Positions 53,849-64,000 of a stretch of DNA of 64,000 nt are shown in pieces. Location: positions 868,001 through 932,000 of the forward strand of contig NZ_LR215036.1 in assembly GCF_900660645.1 (NCBI RefSeq). Reading direction: 5' to 3'. The notes under the pieces are model-generated. The model did no database searches and was not told where the DNA came from. It saw nothing but the letters and a program-made list of their open reading frames with translations. A program made the position numbers and the translations under genes. The stretch comes from Mycoplasmopsis citelli. Its GTDB lineage: Bacteria > Bacillota_I > Bacilli_A > Mycoplasmatales > Metamycoplasmataceae. The stretch's first letter is position 1. Each line of letters opens with the position of its first letter.

Positions 53849-55804
53849 TTAAGCTTGCACTTTAGAATTTGCTCATAATGTTGAGTAATAACCATTTTGA
53901 GTTAAAAGTTCATTATGATTTCCTCTTTCGATTATTTGACCATCTTTAAGAACTAAAATTAAATCTGAATTTTTAATTGTTGAAAGTCGGTGAGCAATCA
54001 CAAAACTAGTGCGATTAGACATAAGTTTATCCATTGCTTGTTGGACTAATTGTTCAGTTTTAGTGTCGATGCTTGAAGTAGCTTCATCCAAAATAACTAC
54101 TGGAGCATCATGATAAGCGGCTCGAGCAATGGAAAAGAGTTGTTTTTGACCTTGAGAAAGTTCATTTCCTCCGTCAGAAAGAACTGTTTCATAATTGCTT
54201 TTTAAATTACTAATATAATAAGAAATATTAGCTGTATCAGCACTAAGGTACATTAATTCTTCATGAATAATATCTGCTCCATAAGCGATGTTATTACGAA
54301 TGGTTTCAGTAAATAAATGAGTATCTTGCAATACCATTACCAAAGCTTCACGAAGGGAGCTTTTTTCAATATCTCTAAGGTTAATATCATCAAAATAAAT
54401 ATCTCCACTTTGAATTTCATAAAAGCGATTTAAAACATTAGTAATAGTTGTTTTTCCTGCTCCAGTAGGTCCAACTAAAGCAATTTTTTGTCCAGGATAA
54501 GCTATTAAAGAAATATTTTTTAAAATTAATTGATCATCACTATATCCAAAAGAAACGTTTTTAAATTCAATTTTTCCTTTGGTAATTTGGTATTGTTCAT
54601 TTCCAATTTTATTTGGTAATTTTCAAGCAAAAATACTAAAAAGATTTTCCTTATTTTCTTCGATAAAATTCCCATTTTCATCTTTAGAAATTTTAACTAA
54701 TTTTACTTTTCCTTGGTTAATTTCAGGTTTTTGGTCAAGAATGTCAAAAACTCTTTGTGAACCAGCTAAAGCCATTACAATAACATTTGATTGTTCAGCA
54801 ACTGTAGAAATTGGGAAAGCAAAAGAACGTGCAAATTGTGAAAACGAAAATAAAATTCCTACACTTAAACCAAAAAAGTTTCGACTGCTTTCAAAGGAAA
54901 TAATAATAGAACCAACTATTGAAACAGTTGCAAAAACAATTAATCCTAAATTCATTGCAATAGGGAAAAGTAAATTGGCAATTCGATTAGCTTTATTTTC
55001 TGCTTCAAAAAATTTATTGTTAAGTTTTTCGAATTTTTCCACTGATTTTGCTTCTTGATTAAAGGTTTTAACTACCTTTAAACCACTAAACATCTCTTCG
55101 GTAAAACCGATAATTTTTCCATTTAATTGTTGACGTTTTCTAAAATATTTTCCTGATGCAGAACCTAAGGTTTTCATCACATATAAAATAACTGAAACTA
55201 AAAGTAAAGTAATTAAAGTCAAAATTCAACTAAGTCATAACATAATTGCAAATGAAACAATAAGTGTTACAGAAGCATTAATTGTTGCTGGAATTGATTT
55301 AGAAATAAATTGTCTTAAGGTATCAATATCGCTAGTATAACGCGATAAAATTTCTCCTTTTTGATTTTGGTCAAAGAATTTAATTGGTAAAGTTTGTGAA
55401 TGAACATATAAATCATTCCGCAACTTAGCCATTGTTTTGAAGGTAATTTTTACAATGATTCATTGATATAGGAAGTTAAATAATATTCCCAAACTAAACA
55501 TAAAAACACCCAGAATCATCATTAGGTAAAATTTATTTCAATCAAATTGATCTTTGGAAATTAATCCACCATTTTTGTGATCAGTTAATAATCCATCAAT
55601 TAAAACTTTTCCTAAAAAGATTTGGTTAAAAATCATTCCAATATTAGAAATAAAAATCAAAATAAACACCAAGGTCATAATTGCTTTATGATCTTTTCAC
55701 ACTAAATTGAGAACTCTTTTAAAAAATGCTTTCTTTTCAGCGAATTTTAATTTAACATGTGGAGTAGATCTTGAGTTGCTTTTGGTATCAAAATTAATCC
55801 TCAT
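53849..55804 (-). CDS. ABC exporter half-transporter, catalytically complete subunit
   Basis: 651 residues. An N-terminal membrane domain (hydrophobic segments between about 40 and 330) is followed by a nucleotide-binding domain with Walker A LVGPTGAGKTT, signature LSQGQKQ, Walker B VVILDEATSS with the catalytic Glu, and H-loop FVIAHRLST. ATG overlaps the end of the partner gene by 11 bases (AGGAGGAATT before it). With the degenerate partner at 55794 it should form a heterodimeric MDR/lipid-type exporter in which this chain gives the Walker A, Walker B Glu and H-loop His of the competent site. Substrate unknown. Confidence 0.85.
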
Positions 55805-57563
55805 TAATTCCTCCTGCATTTAGTTGTGCTTGATAAATTGAGTTGTAAAATTCATTATTTTTAATTAGTTGCTCATGAGTTCCTTGAGCAACAATTTCTC
55901 CTTGATCTACAACGATAATTTCATCAGCGTGAATAACTGAAGAAATCCGCTGAGCGATAATAATTTTGGTGCAATCTTTAATTTCTTGAGTAAGCGCTTC
56001 TTGAATAAGACGTTCAGTTTTGGTGTCTACTGCTGAAGTTGAATCGTCTAAAATTAAGATTTTAGGATTTTTAATTAATGCACGAGCAATACAAAGACGT
56101 TGTTTTTGTCCTCCAGAGAAATTCACTCCCCCTTGATCTACAATAGTATCAAGTTTATTTTCTAGTTGCATCACATAATCTAAAATCCCTGATTGTCCTA
56201 ATGCTTGATAAATTTCTTCATCAGTAGCATTTTGATTTCCTCAACGCATATTATCCCGAATGGTTCCGCTAAAAAGGCTATTTTTTTGTAAAACAATAGC
56301 AACAGCATCCCGAAGTGAATGAATGTTGTATTCTTTAACATTTTTACCCCCAACAAGAACTTCTCCTTCGGAAGCTTCATATAAGCGACCTATTAGTGAA
56401 ACTAATGAAGTTTTTCCGCCTCCAGTACGTCCAACAATTCCTAAAGTTTTTCCTGAAGCAACACTAAAAGAGACATTCCGTAAACTATTTCCTTTATTGC
56501 TTGTATATCTAAGAGAAACATTTTTAAATTCCACATTCCCATTAGCTACTTGTTTTAGTCCGTTTAAATTTTCTGAAATTGAAGGAACTTCTTTAATAAC
56601 TTCAAATACCCGCTTTGCACTTGGGCCAGCAATAACTGTTTCTCCAACAACTCCAATAAACATAGTAACTGCAACTGAAGTTTGTCAAATATACGAAGAA
56701 AAAGAGACAATAGTTCCGGTAGTAATGCTTCCATTTAACACTAAATGAGTTCCATATCCACCCAAAAATAGTGTTGCTGTAAAAATTGGAACCATAAATG
56801 CTGGGACTCCTAAAACTAATCCATGTTCAACATAAATATTAATTTTGGTTAATTTAGCCACCTTTTCAAAAATGCTTTTAGCTTCTTTTTTCTCAGTTAC
56901 ATATGATTTGATTGTTCGCATTCCTTGTAAATTTTCTTGGATTTTGTGATTTAAATCATCATAAACTTTAAACATACTTTTAAAAACTGGATAAGTTTTT
57001 CACCAAATTAAACTAGTAAAAATAATTAACATCGGCAAAATGACTAAAAACATTACTGATAATTGTGGACTAGCACTAATTGAAAAAACTAAATTTAAAA
57101 CTAGTAAAAAAGTCGCTCGAAACGGAATTCGAATCATCTTGTTAAAAGCGTTAGTAATGTTAGTTACATCATTTCCCATCCGATTAATTAATGTAGCAAC
57201 ACTGTATTTATCGATATTTTCAAATGAAAATCTGCTCGCTTTATAAAATAATGCTGAACGAATATTTTTACCAAGTCCAGCTGCAGATTTAGATGCTGCC
57301 ACTCCTGCTATAAGACCTAAACTTAATCCTAAAATAGCAAATAAAATGAGCAATCCGCCATATAAATAAACTTTATTAATATTTTGTTGGATTTGATCAA
57401 GTGGACGGTTAATTGCATCAATTAAATAACCTATTAAAAAAGGCATTGTTACATTAGAAACTGTTTCTAACATAACTAAGATAATATTAGTAAAAGCTCA
57501 GCCACGATAGCCTTTGGTTAATTCTCAAAAAATTCTTCAACTTTTATTTGAATATTCATGCAT
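55794..57563 (-). CDS. ABC exporter half-transporter, degenerate-site subunit
   Basis: 589 residues, ATG after AAAGGATTGT. The membrane domain is followed by Walker A IVGRTGGGKTS and signature NFSGGQKQRL. Walker B is ILILDDSTSAVDTKTE, with Asp in place of the catalytic Glu, and the H-loop reads IIIAQRISSV with Gln in place of His. These are the substitutions known from the non-catalytic side of heterodimeric exporters such as LmrCD or TM287/288. Its canonical signature completes the active site of the other chain. First gene of the pair; overlaps the second by 11 bases. Confidence 0.85.
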
Positions 57564-57669
57564 ACAATCCTTTCTTTTAAAATGAGCTATATTTTATAAA
57601 TATTACAACTTTAAAAATTAATCTTTAAAATATCTTTATTTTTTTACAAAAAAATCTGGAATATATTCC

Positions 57670-57768
57670 AGTATTAAAAAAGTAAGAAAAGATGATACGA
57701 ACGCTAAAAGTTGGACAATAAAAATCCAAACTTAAAGAGTTCATATCAAAGACTTACTTTTTAATACT
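57670..57768. mobile_element. Short inverted-repeat element (copy B) inside a terminator hairpin
   Basis: Inner part 57693-57748 (TGATACGAACG ... GAGTTCATATCA, with AGTTGGACAATAAAAATCCAAAC) is the same element as 52590-52642, inverted. The outer arms AGTATTAAAAAAGTAAG (57670) and CTTACTTTTTAATACT (57753-57768) pair with each other, so the element appears inserted in the loop of a terminator. AAGA flanks both sides and could be a target duplication. Apart from this, 57564-57784 holds no gene. Confidence 0.6.
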
Positions 57769-57784
57769 GATTTAATTATTTTAA

Positions 57785-59506
57785 TTAAGTAGCACTAACT
57801 AAAATTCCTCTATTAACAAATGGTTTGGGATTATTTCCAAATAGATTTTCAATTAAATTTGGATAATCAATAAATGGATTTCTTAAACCATTATATTTGG
57901 CAACTGCATTATTGCGAGTAATGTCAAATTGATCAACAGGATCGCTTTGATCTCAAGATAAATAAGTATTTAAAAACTGATTTTGAATATGTGGGTAGTT
58001 TTTGGTAAAAATATTAGTGTCTCCATTGTAAATATTTTTTTGATTATAAGTAATTGCAAAGTATAAATAAGCTCGTGCAACATCGCCTTTAAATGCATCT
58101 ATTGGTTCAAAAACAGTTTGTTTATTAGAGTGTTTTCCTAGTTTTGAGCCATTTTTAGTTGTTTGTGAGACGCTTGCAACTAGTGCATGTGGATAGTTAG
58201 CTCGAATGGCGTTGACTTTAATATCAGTAGGTCATACAAACTGAGCATCACTTCTAATTGGTTCTTGTTTATTAAATCATGATTGTGGAATAAGATGTTC
58301 TCGATTGGTCCCATCTCCTTCTTTAGAACCTCCATTTGTTTTATAGATTTGATAAACATACGGATCACTTCCGCTTGGGTTTTCTGAATAAATATCTAAA
58401 ATGCTATTATCTTTTTCAAAATATTTATCTTTAAAAGCATCACTAGAATTATAAAAATCTGGTAGTTTATCATATGAAGTGGTTTTATGGTTTGCAGTTT
58501 GTAACTGAGTAATTTTATTAAACAAATTTTGTCCTGAAAGCCCTTCTAAAGCTTTGTAATAATCATTGGTTGAATCGTAAGTGTAAGTATGTTTTTTAGC
58601 ACTAATGGTTACATTAACTAAGTTATTTTTAGGAGTTTTAGAATCTTTTTGTCCATAATTAATTACAAAGGTTCTTTGCTCTCCATCGTATTGATAATTA
58701 ATAGTAATTATTTGCTTATCTGAATTAATTTCTCCTTGAAGATAGTCGTATTGAATTGAAGGATCGTTATTTTTTTGATAATGAATAAAAGATAATTTTG
58801 AAATGTCTAAATTATCTTTAAGCTTAATTAAAGGTTTTAATTCCTTTCCTCCAGAAGCAGTTAAAACATTATCGCTTCCTTTTCTAAATCTAATATTACT
58901 GCGATTTTTACCTAAATTAAAAAGTACTTCTGACTGTATATTATAAGCGTTTACAACTTCAAAATCTGAACTACTTTTTGGTGTTTCGTTTTGTTTTGGA
59001 GGTTCTGGTTCTTTTGATTCTTGATTATAATGAATGATAAAACTTTGATCTTTGCCATCATAAGTGTATTTGATAGTGATAGTTTTTTTATCAAGATCTA
59101 AAAGACCTTCTAAATAATCGTACCTTCTATTTCTATGTCTACGATCTTGAAATTCTAAAAAAGAAATTTTTGAAAGATCCAAATCATCTTTAAGTTTAAT
59201 TAATTCTTTTTGTTCTCCTCCTGAACCAGTTAAGATATTATCATCTCTTTTTCTAAAGCGAACTGTTTTAAAATTTTTATTTTTAGAATGTTCAACTTCA
59301 GATTTAATGTTATCTAATGAAACAATTTCAAATTGAGCTAAAGATTGCTTTGGATCTTGCTCATTACTAGGTTGTTGTTCTTTTTGTGGAGCTGGTTGTG
59401 GAGTTGGAATTTGGTTTTTATTAGCATTATTACAAGAAGCAAGCGAAATTGCTGAAATAGTACCTAAAAAGCTTCAAGCAATAAAAGCATATTTTTTGAT
59501 TTTCAT
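57785..59506 (-). CDS. Endonuclease I-family lipoprotein nuclease
   Basis: 573 residues. The N-terminus KYAFIAWSFLGTISAISLAS-C is a lipoprotein signal with the lipobox cysteine at about residue 25, followed by a Pro/Gln-rich linker. Two tandem repeats of about 90 residues follow (IKLKDDLDLSKISFLEFQ and IKLKDNLDISKLSFIHYQ, each ending YxYDGxxxxFxIxY). The C-terminal part has NREHLIPQSWF, VNAIRANYPHAL, FKGDVARAYLYFAITY, NQFLNTYLSWDQSDPVDQFD and RNNAVAKYNGLRNPFIDYP, the His/Asn metal-site blocks of the endonuclease I (EndA/NucM) family. Probably degrades DNA outside the cell for nucleotide salvage or escape from DNA traps; that use is inference. Confidence 0.8.
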
Positions 59507-59725
59507 TTTAAAAGGACCTCGATTTACTTTAATTAATAATTTAATAATAAAATTATACAAAATATGTTATAAGACCCAAAGTAAAAATAAAAAGAAACGA
59601 ATTGAAAAATTCGAGTGTAGTATAATTATAAAAACAAAAAATAAAAATCCAAATATTTTTTAAAAATAAATCTTTTATAATTGTTTTATAACAATTATGA
59701 AAAAAATAATTTAGGAGATTAGAAT
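59507..59725. promoter_or_regulatory. Divergent promoter region between the nuclease and lemA genes
   Basis: AT-rich, with TATAAT-like boxes on both strands (for example TATAATTATA near 59618). An inverted repeat TAATTGTTTTATAACAATTA near 59678-59697 lies before lemA. A ribosome-binding site TAGGAGAT precedes the lemA ATG. Confidence 0.4.
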
Positions 59726-60367
59726 ATGGGAAACTTATTTGACCAAACCCCAAACAACACACAAGAATTTAATCCTGCTGCTGATAATCGAAGCATTGCA
59801 GTTAAATCAGGTCCTGCAGGTACTCTTGTTTATGTATTTACTTTAGGGATTTTTACCTTAGGAATTCACTATATTGTGACTAAAAACAAATTTTTAAGAA
59901 TGCAAAATAAAATCAACAACTCAGCTTCTGGAATCGATGTGCAACTTACTAAACGTTTTGATACCTTAACTAAACTTGCTGATGCAGTTGCTGCATACAA
60001 AAAACAAGAAGAAACCATGACTCACGAATTTGCACAAATGCGTTCATTAATTTATTCAAATCCAACTGCCAATGCAAGTCAAATTGAAGCACTTAATAGC
60101 AGTATTTTAGGGCGTTTAATTGCTGTTTCAGAAAATTATCCAGATCTAAAATCATCGACTTTATTTAAAGATTTAATGGATCAATCAGCATACTTAGAAA
60201 GAGAAATTGCAGCTGCTAGAAGAGTTTACAATATGGACGTAAATGAATTTAATTCAGTTATTTTCACTTGACCTAATTCAGTAGTGGCTTCGTTTCAAGG
60301 TCTTACTACCAAACCTTTATATCAAGCTTCTGCAGCTAAAAGAGAAGATGTTAAATTTAACTTCTAA
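59726..60367 (+). CDS. lemA: LemA-family membrane protein
   Basis: 213 residues, ATG after GGAGATTAGAAT. An N-terminal membrane segment (TLVYVFTLGIFTLGIHYIVT, about 34-53) is followed by helices with the LemA pattern: NKINNSASGIDVQLTKRFDT, LTKLADAVAAYKKQEE, and AYLEREIAAARRVYNMDVNEF with the conserved R-x2-YN. The family is common in mollicutes; its cellular role is not well established. It pairs with the DUF3137-like gene 22 bases downstream, an arrangement seen in other bacteria. Confidence 0.85.
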
Positions 60368-60389
60368 TTTTTTATTTAAGGTTTTTTAA

Positions 60390-61508
60390 ATGAAAATTGT
60401 TAAAGAATACTTAGATTTTGAAACTTTCAAAGCTAAATGTGATCAAAATATTTATCCTTTAGTTGTAGAAAAAGTGGAAAAATACTTTTCACAAAAAGAA
60501 ATTGATGAACTCAAAAAAATAAAGTCTGTTTTTATTGGTTCATTTATTTTAGGAACTCTTTCAGCAATAGGAGCTATTTTAAGTTTTGTTTATGGAGTTT
60601 CTAATTCATTTAGAGATAATTATTATAAAGTTAAGTTATATAGTGCTTTAGCAATACTTATTCTTTCCTTAATTTTCTTTATTATTGGTTTTATCTTTTT
60701 ATATAAATTTCGTAGTGCTAAATTAATTATTAACAGAAAAATTGCCAACGAATTAGGTAATTCAGACTTAATTTATCAGAAAGCTTTTAAAAATATTTCC
60801 TCAGAAATTGAGTACGTAACTCCAAATGACTCTAATTTTAAAACCTTATTGAGTCAAAACGATAAACCACATTTAACCAAGCAAGATTTAAGCAGAGTAG
60901 AACCTGATTGTGAAACGCCACCAGTGCTTGTTTCATCAAATAAAATTGCTTCATGAATAATTGATAATAAATATCCAGTTGAATATTACTTTTTACACTG
61001 ACAATACGTTGTTCAACGCAAAGATCGTGATGAAATAAGAAATGTTTTCCGTGGGCTAATTAAAGTATATAACCACAAAATGGGCGATAAAACTTTTGAT
61101 TGAAGCTTAACTGCTGGAAGTTTTTCTAAAAACTGATTAGCAAAAAAACTCTCTAAAGGGATGGAGCTAGAAAATCGTGAATTTAACTCAAATTTTACCC
61201 TTAAAGCAGACCAAAACAATCGACAAAATATTTTCCGAATTTTTACCCCATATGCACAAGAATTACTAGTAAAAAGAATCAATGATACTCAAGGAACTTT
61301 AGTTAATTCATTTAAATTAATTTCCAGTGATAATGAAAAATCAGTTATTTATGATTTTGTTGGAATTAGTTCGTTTATGCAAATTAACGCTAAACTAAAA
61401 CTAGATATTCAACAAGTAATTAAGGGATATTATAGTGATATTTTGTATGATAGTTATACTTTTTATTTCTTACTTTGCTTTGTATATATTCCGCTTTATT
61501 TTGAGTAA
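60390..61508 (+). CDS. DUF3137-like membrane protein paired with LemA
   Basis: 372 residues with two transmembrane helices (SVFIGSFILGTLSAIGAILS and YSALAILILSLIFFIIGFIF), then a soluble domain with DNKYPVEYYFLHWQYVVQRK and LENREFNSNFTLKADQNNRQ leading to RIFTPYAQELLVKR. The stretch EFNSNFTLxADQ...FRIFTPxxQE is typical of DUF3137 proteins found next to LemA. Function unknown; co-transcription with lemA is likely. Its end forms the terminator at 61507. Confidence 0.7.
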
Positions 61509-61533
61509 AAGAGCTTTAAAAGCTCTTTTTTTG
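61507..61533 (+). terminator. Terminator of the lemA unit
   Basis: AAAGAGCTTT pairs with AAAGCTCTTTTTTT, directly after the stop. Confidence 0.8.
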
Positions 61534-61544
61534 TACAAATTTTG

Positions 61545-61563
61545 AAAAAAAAAAAAAAAAAAA
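61545..61563. repeat. A19 homopolymer at the 3' side of rnpB
   Basis: Nineteen A on the plus strand, a T19 run downstream of the RNase P RNA on the minus strand. It may serve in termination and is likely to vary in length. Confidence 0.9.
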
Positions 61564-61574
61564 CAATCCAAAAG

Positions 61575-61865
61575 AGTGGACTGTCTCACATCTATAAGCC
61601 GTGTTCTGTACTGCATTTTAGCAGTGCCAGCAATTTATCTAATGTATTAACATTTTTTGACATCGTTTTAATTCCTAGTCAAAATTCCCCTACCATAATT
61701 TGGGTTTCTAACTCACGGAGTTTACCTCGTTTCACTTTACTCGTCTCTGTGGCACTTGTCGTCTAAGCTTAGGTTTATTGGACCTAACGTGAACTTTATC
61801 ACCATTACAGGTGGTGTTAGCACGGACTTTCCTCTACTTTTATAAAGCAGCTGCTGGCCGATGTA
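61575..61865 (-). ncRNA. rnpB: RNase P RNA
   Basis: The minus strand carries GAGGAAAGTCCGTGCT near its 5' end and ACAGAACACGGCTTATAG near its 3' end, the universal core (P4 region and conserved 3' block) of bacterial RNase P RNA. Length about 290 bases, short as in mollicutes. The ends are approximate. The RNA cleaves 5' leaders from tRNA precursors. Confidence 0.93.
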
Positions 61866-61954
61866 AATTAATTTTACCATATTTAAAATTAAGAAAAATA
61901 ACAGAAAAATTTCTTTTTTTAAAACTTTTGTAAAAGTTTTATTACATAAATGCA

Positions 61955-62449
61955 ATGAAATGAAAAATCAATAAGTTACTTTTTGTCATGTTGCCAATTG
62001 TTGCTATTCCAGTGACGTTAATTTATTTATACAAGTTTAATAACACCGAGGAAATTAAAAAATCTAACCCCATGCAATACAAATATAGCATTTCTGGAGC
62101 AGTTGAAAATTCAGGGATTATTTACAGTCAAACTCCGCTAACATATCGAGAAGTATTTTTTAAAGCAAAAATGTTTGCCAATAGCGATATTTCAAGTTTT
62201 AATTTAAACGAACTAGCTTCAACTAAAGAACCTATTTTTATCCCTTTTAAGAATTACTCATTAAAATGAAAGGATTTTACTTCTGAAAAACAATTTGAAC
62301 ATTTAAATATTGCCAAACGAATTGTTAAAACATTACTTAATTACAAAAAAAGTAACCAAGGAACTCCAACGTGAGATGATATTTTGAAAATTTCAGGAAT
62401 TGGACCGGTAAATTTAAAGAAATTACAAAGCTTCCTAATCCTGGAATAA
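61955..62449 (+). CDS. comEA: ComEA-like DNA-binding protein
   Basis: 164 residues from ATG 61955 (MKWKINKLLFVMLPIVAIPV); a start at 61988 would remove the basic residues before the membrane helix. No good ribosome-binding site is seen. One N-terminal transmembrane helix, a middle region, and a C-terminal helix-hairpin-helix (TWDDILKISGIGPVNLKKLQ) as in ComEA, the membrane-anchored DNA receptor of natural transformation. Its last 79 bases overlap the start of comEC in another frame. In mollicutes this pair may serve in DNA uptake for nutrition or transformation; not shown here. Confidence 0.7.
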
Positions 62450-63705
62450 TTACATTACTAATATTAATTGCTCCTTTAAGTTTTGTTTTATTAATTAAAT
62501 TTAATTATGCAATTTTTGTATTAATTGTATTTATTACTTTGCTTATTTTATTTAACAATTTAAAGTCTTTTAAGTGGATTTTATGTTTAATTTTGTTTGC
62601 AGTAATTGTTTTTATTCTCTGAAAAATAAATATTAACTTAGTTTCTGTGCAAAAAAATGAGCAAATATTTATTTTAAATAAAATTTCTCCCAAAACATTG
62701 ATTTTTCAAGATCAATATTTTCGAAATTATTTAGTTTTTAAAAAGCAAGCTTGAAATTCACTAATTTTAAATGCAAAATACCTAATTACTTCAGAAATTG
62801 AGCAAATAAATCCCAAATATAACTTCTTTAAGACTCAAGGAGTATTTCATCAACTTAATATTACTTCACTTCAATTTTATAAACATACTCCTAAGTCTTG
62901 GTTTTTTAATTTAGAAATTTTTCAATATCAACAATTTAATCAAATTGTTAAAACACTTTTGTTTGGATATTCAAATTCTGAAATTATTGAGCAATATAAC
63001 TTCTTAGGAATTGTTCATTTAGTTGTTTTAAGTGGAATGCATTTTAATTTAATTATGTATTTTTTAAAGACGATCTTTAAAAAAATAAAACCTTTAAATT
63101 TTTTACCATTAATTATTGTTTTAGTGTATTTTTTCTTTTGTAATTGGACTGTTTCATCAATTAAAGCGATTTTTTTAATAATTTTTACAGAAATATATAC
63201 TTTTAAACATAATCAAGTTTCACAAGATTTAAAATTAAAAGCACTAGTTGCAGTTTCTTTGGGTGTACTAACAATTAATCCTTGGTACTCATATTCATTA
63301 GGATTTTGATTTTCATTTTTATTAAGTGGATTTATTTATTTAAAAATCAATAAATCCTTAACGATAAAACAATTTATAGCTGATTATTTTAATATTTGGC
63401 TCTTTTCTGCTTTATTAGTATTTATTTTTGCTCAAAAATTTTATCCACTTTCTTTTATTATCTCCCTTATTATTACTCCAATTATTGAAATTTGTGTGTT
63501 TTTGTTATTTTTTAGTTTTTGGATTTCGCCTTTTGTTTTAATCATTAACTCAACATTTGATTATTTCACTCAAATTTTTGTCTTTGCGTCATTTTATATT
63601 GTCTTTGAAATAAACAATCTATATTTGTATTGAAGTATAAAAATAGCTAATTTTTTAGCTTTTTATGGATTATTAATCAGAAAATTAAAGTTTTTAAGAA
63701 ATTAG
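62371..63705 (+). CDS. comEC: ComEC/Rec2-like DNA channel, short form
   Basis: 444 residues from a GTG at 62371, with AAGGAA 8 bases upstream inside comEA; no ATG fits the frame. Several transmembrane helices occur, with the competence-domain signature FLGIVHLVVLSGMHFNLIMY (near 63000) and SIKAIFLIIF. It lacks the C-terminal beta-lactamase-like domain of full-length ComEC and is therefore the short type. Forms the channel through which single-stranded DNA enters. Followed by holA as in many Firmicutes. Confidence 0.8.
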
Positions 63706-63721
63706 ATAATATAATAACTAT

Positions 63722-64000
63722 ATGCTTTTAATTTATGGTGAAGAAAACTATTTTATTGATAAAAAAATTGAGCAAATAAAATCAAAATACAAAGACGAAA
63801 ATATTGTTGTTTTAAGTAATAAGTATGAATTAAATGATATTTTTAACAATTTAGAAACCAATTCTCTTTTTAGCGATCCGAAACTAATTATTGTAGAAAA
63901 TTTTCCTTTATTTTTACTTAAAAATTTAAATAATGAGGAAATATTAGTCGAAAATCAAATTTTAAACTTAATTAATAATGAACAAATAAATGAATTGATT
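63722..64000 (+). CDS. holA: DNA polymerase III delta subunit, 5' part only
   Basis: ATG at 63722, frame open to the window end (93 residues). MLLIYGEENYFIDKKIEQIK and the later SLFSDPKLIIVENFPLFLL follow the start of HolA, the clamp-loader subunit that opens the sliding clamp. A TATAAT-like box (AATATAATAAC) lies just upstream, within 15 bases of the ATG, so a short leader is possible. The gene order after comEC supports the call. Confidence 0.75.
   Translation, partial: MLLIYGEENYFIDKKIEQIKSKYKDENIVVLSNKYELNDIFNNLETNSLFSDPKLIIVENFPLFLLKNLNNEEILVENQILNLINNEQINELI

Noticed and set aside
59553-59762. Minus-strand open frame over the lemA promoter
   Set aside because: It overlaps the lemA start and the divergent promoter and has no ribosome-binding site or protein-like composition.
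61542-61955. Open frames across the RNase P RNA
   Set aside because: They run through the conserved RNA core and begin in the poly-A run, so they are chance frames.

Overview
The window is from a mollicute (Mycoplasma in the broad sense). It is very AT-rich, and every long gene reads through only if TGA is tryptophan; all coordinates here assume that code. Housekeeping anchors are tRNA-Met/Ile and tRNA-Tyr genes (18303-18467), RNase P RNA (about 61575-61865), a LemA/DUF3137 pair, a comEA-like/comEC pair and the start of holA. The species cannot be named from the sequence.

Layout. 1-1683: 3' part of a transglutaminase-like surface protein. 2078-5600: a decayed gene with fifteen 11-bp tandem repeats, then a duplicated AbiE-type toxin-antitoxin locus in which one toxin is frameshifted and the other almost wholly deleted. 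6178-26394: an accessory region dominated by one paralogous family of unknown function (about 17-19 intact, split or broken members, recognised by a motif like I-L-x-[LF]-[ND]-x-[ST]-x3-[LV]-x2-[IV]-x2-[IL]-[LF]-[DE]). Among these sit a DnaB-type helicase, a RuvA-like gene, a broken AAA ATPase with a helix-turn-helix tail, and several tiny membrane proteins. 26593-28836: a second, complete copy of the transglutaminase-like gene in the opposite orientation to the first. 28904-32643: a long coiled-coil membrane protein with one frameshift. 33112-35362: an ISLre2-like transposase, a subtilase remnant and a short inverted-repeat element. 35394-52428: two adjacent giant membrane-anchored coiled-coil proteins of about 2,800 residues, the upstream one put out of frame by one extra copy of a 16-bp repeat. 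52786-59506: two small HNH proteins, a heterodimeric ABC exporter and an endonuclease I-type lipoprotein. 59726-64000: lemA, DUF3137 gene, rnpB, comEA-like, comEC, holA (partial).

The most striking signal is a stereotyped intergenic cassette before nearly every transcription unit from 2001 to 32744. In the direction of transcription it is a stem-loop with a T-run (terminator-like), then AGTAC, then exactly 24 variable bases, then GTTATA(C/A), the apparent -10 box, often preceded by CCC. The stem varies with compensating changes (AATCAC/GTGATT, AATCGCA/TGCGATT, ATTACATT/AATGTAAT). The same cassette drives the paralogous family, the RuvA-like operon, the transglutaminase-like gene and the coiled-coil gene, so these look like one regulon of terminator-promoter modules.

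A second theme is frame instability. There are an 11-bp array, a 16-bp duplication, and single-base differences in or near homopolymers in at least five genes. These could be slipped-strand phase switches, true decay or assembly errors; resequencing would separate them.
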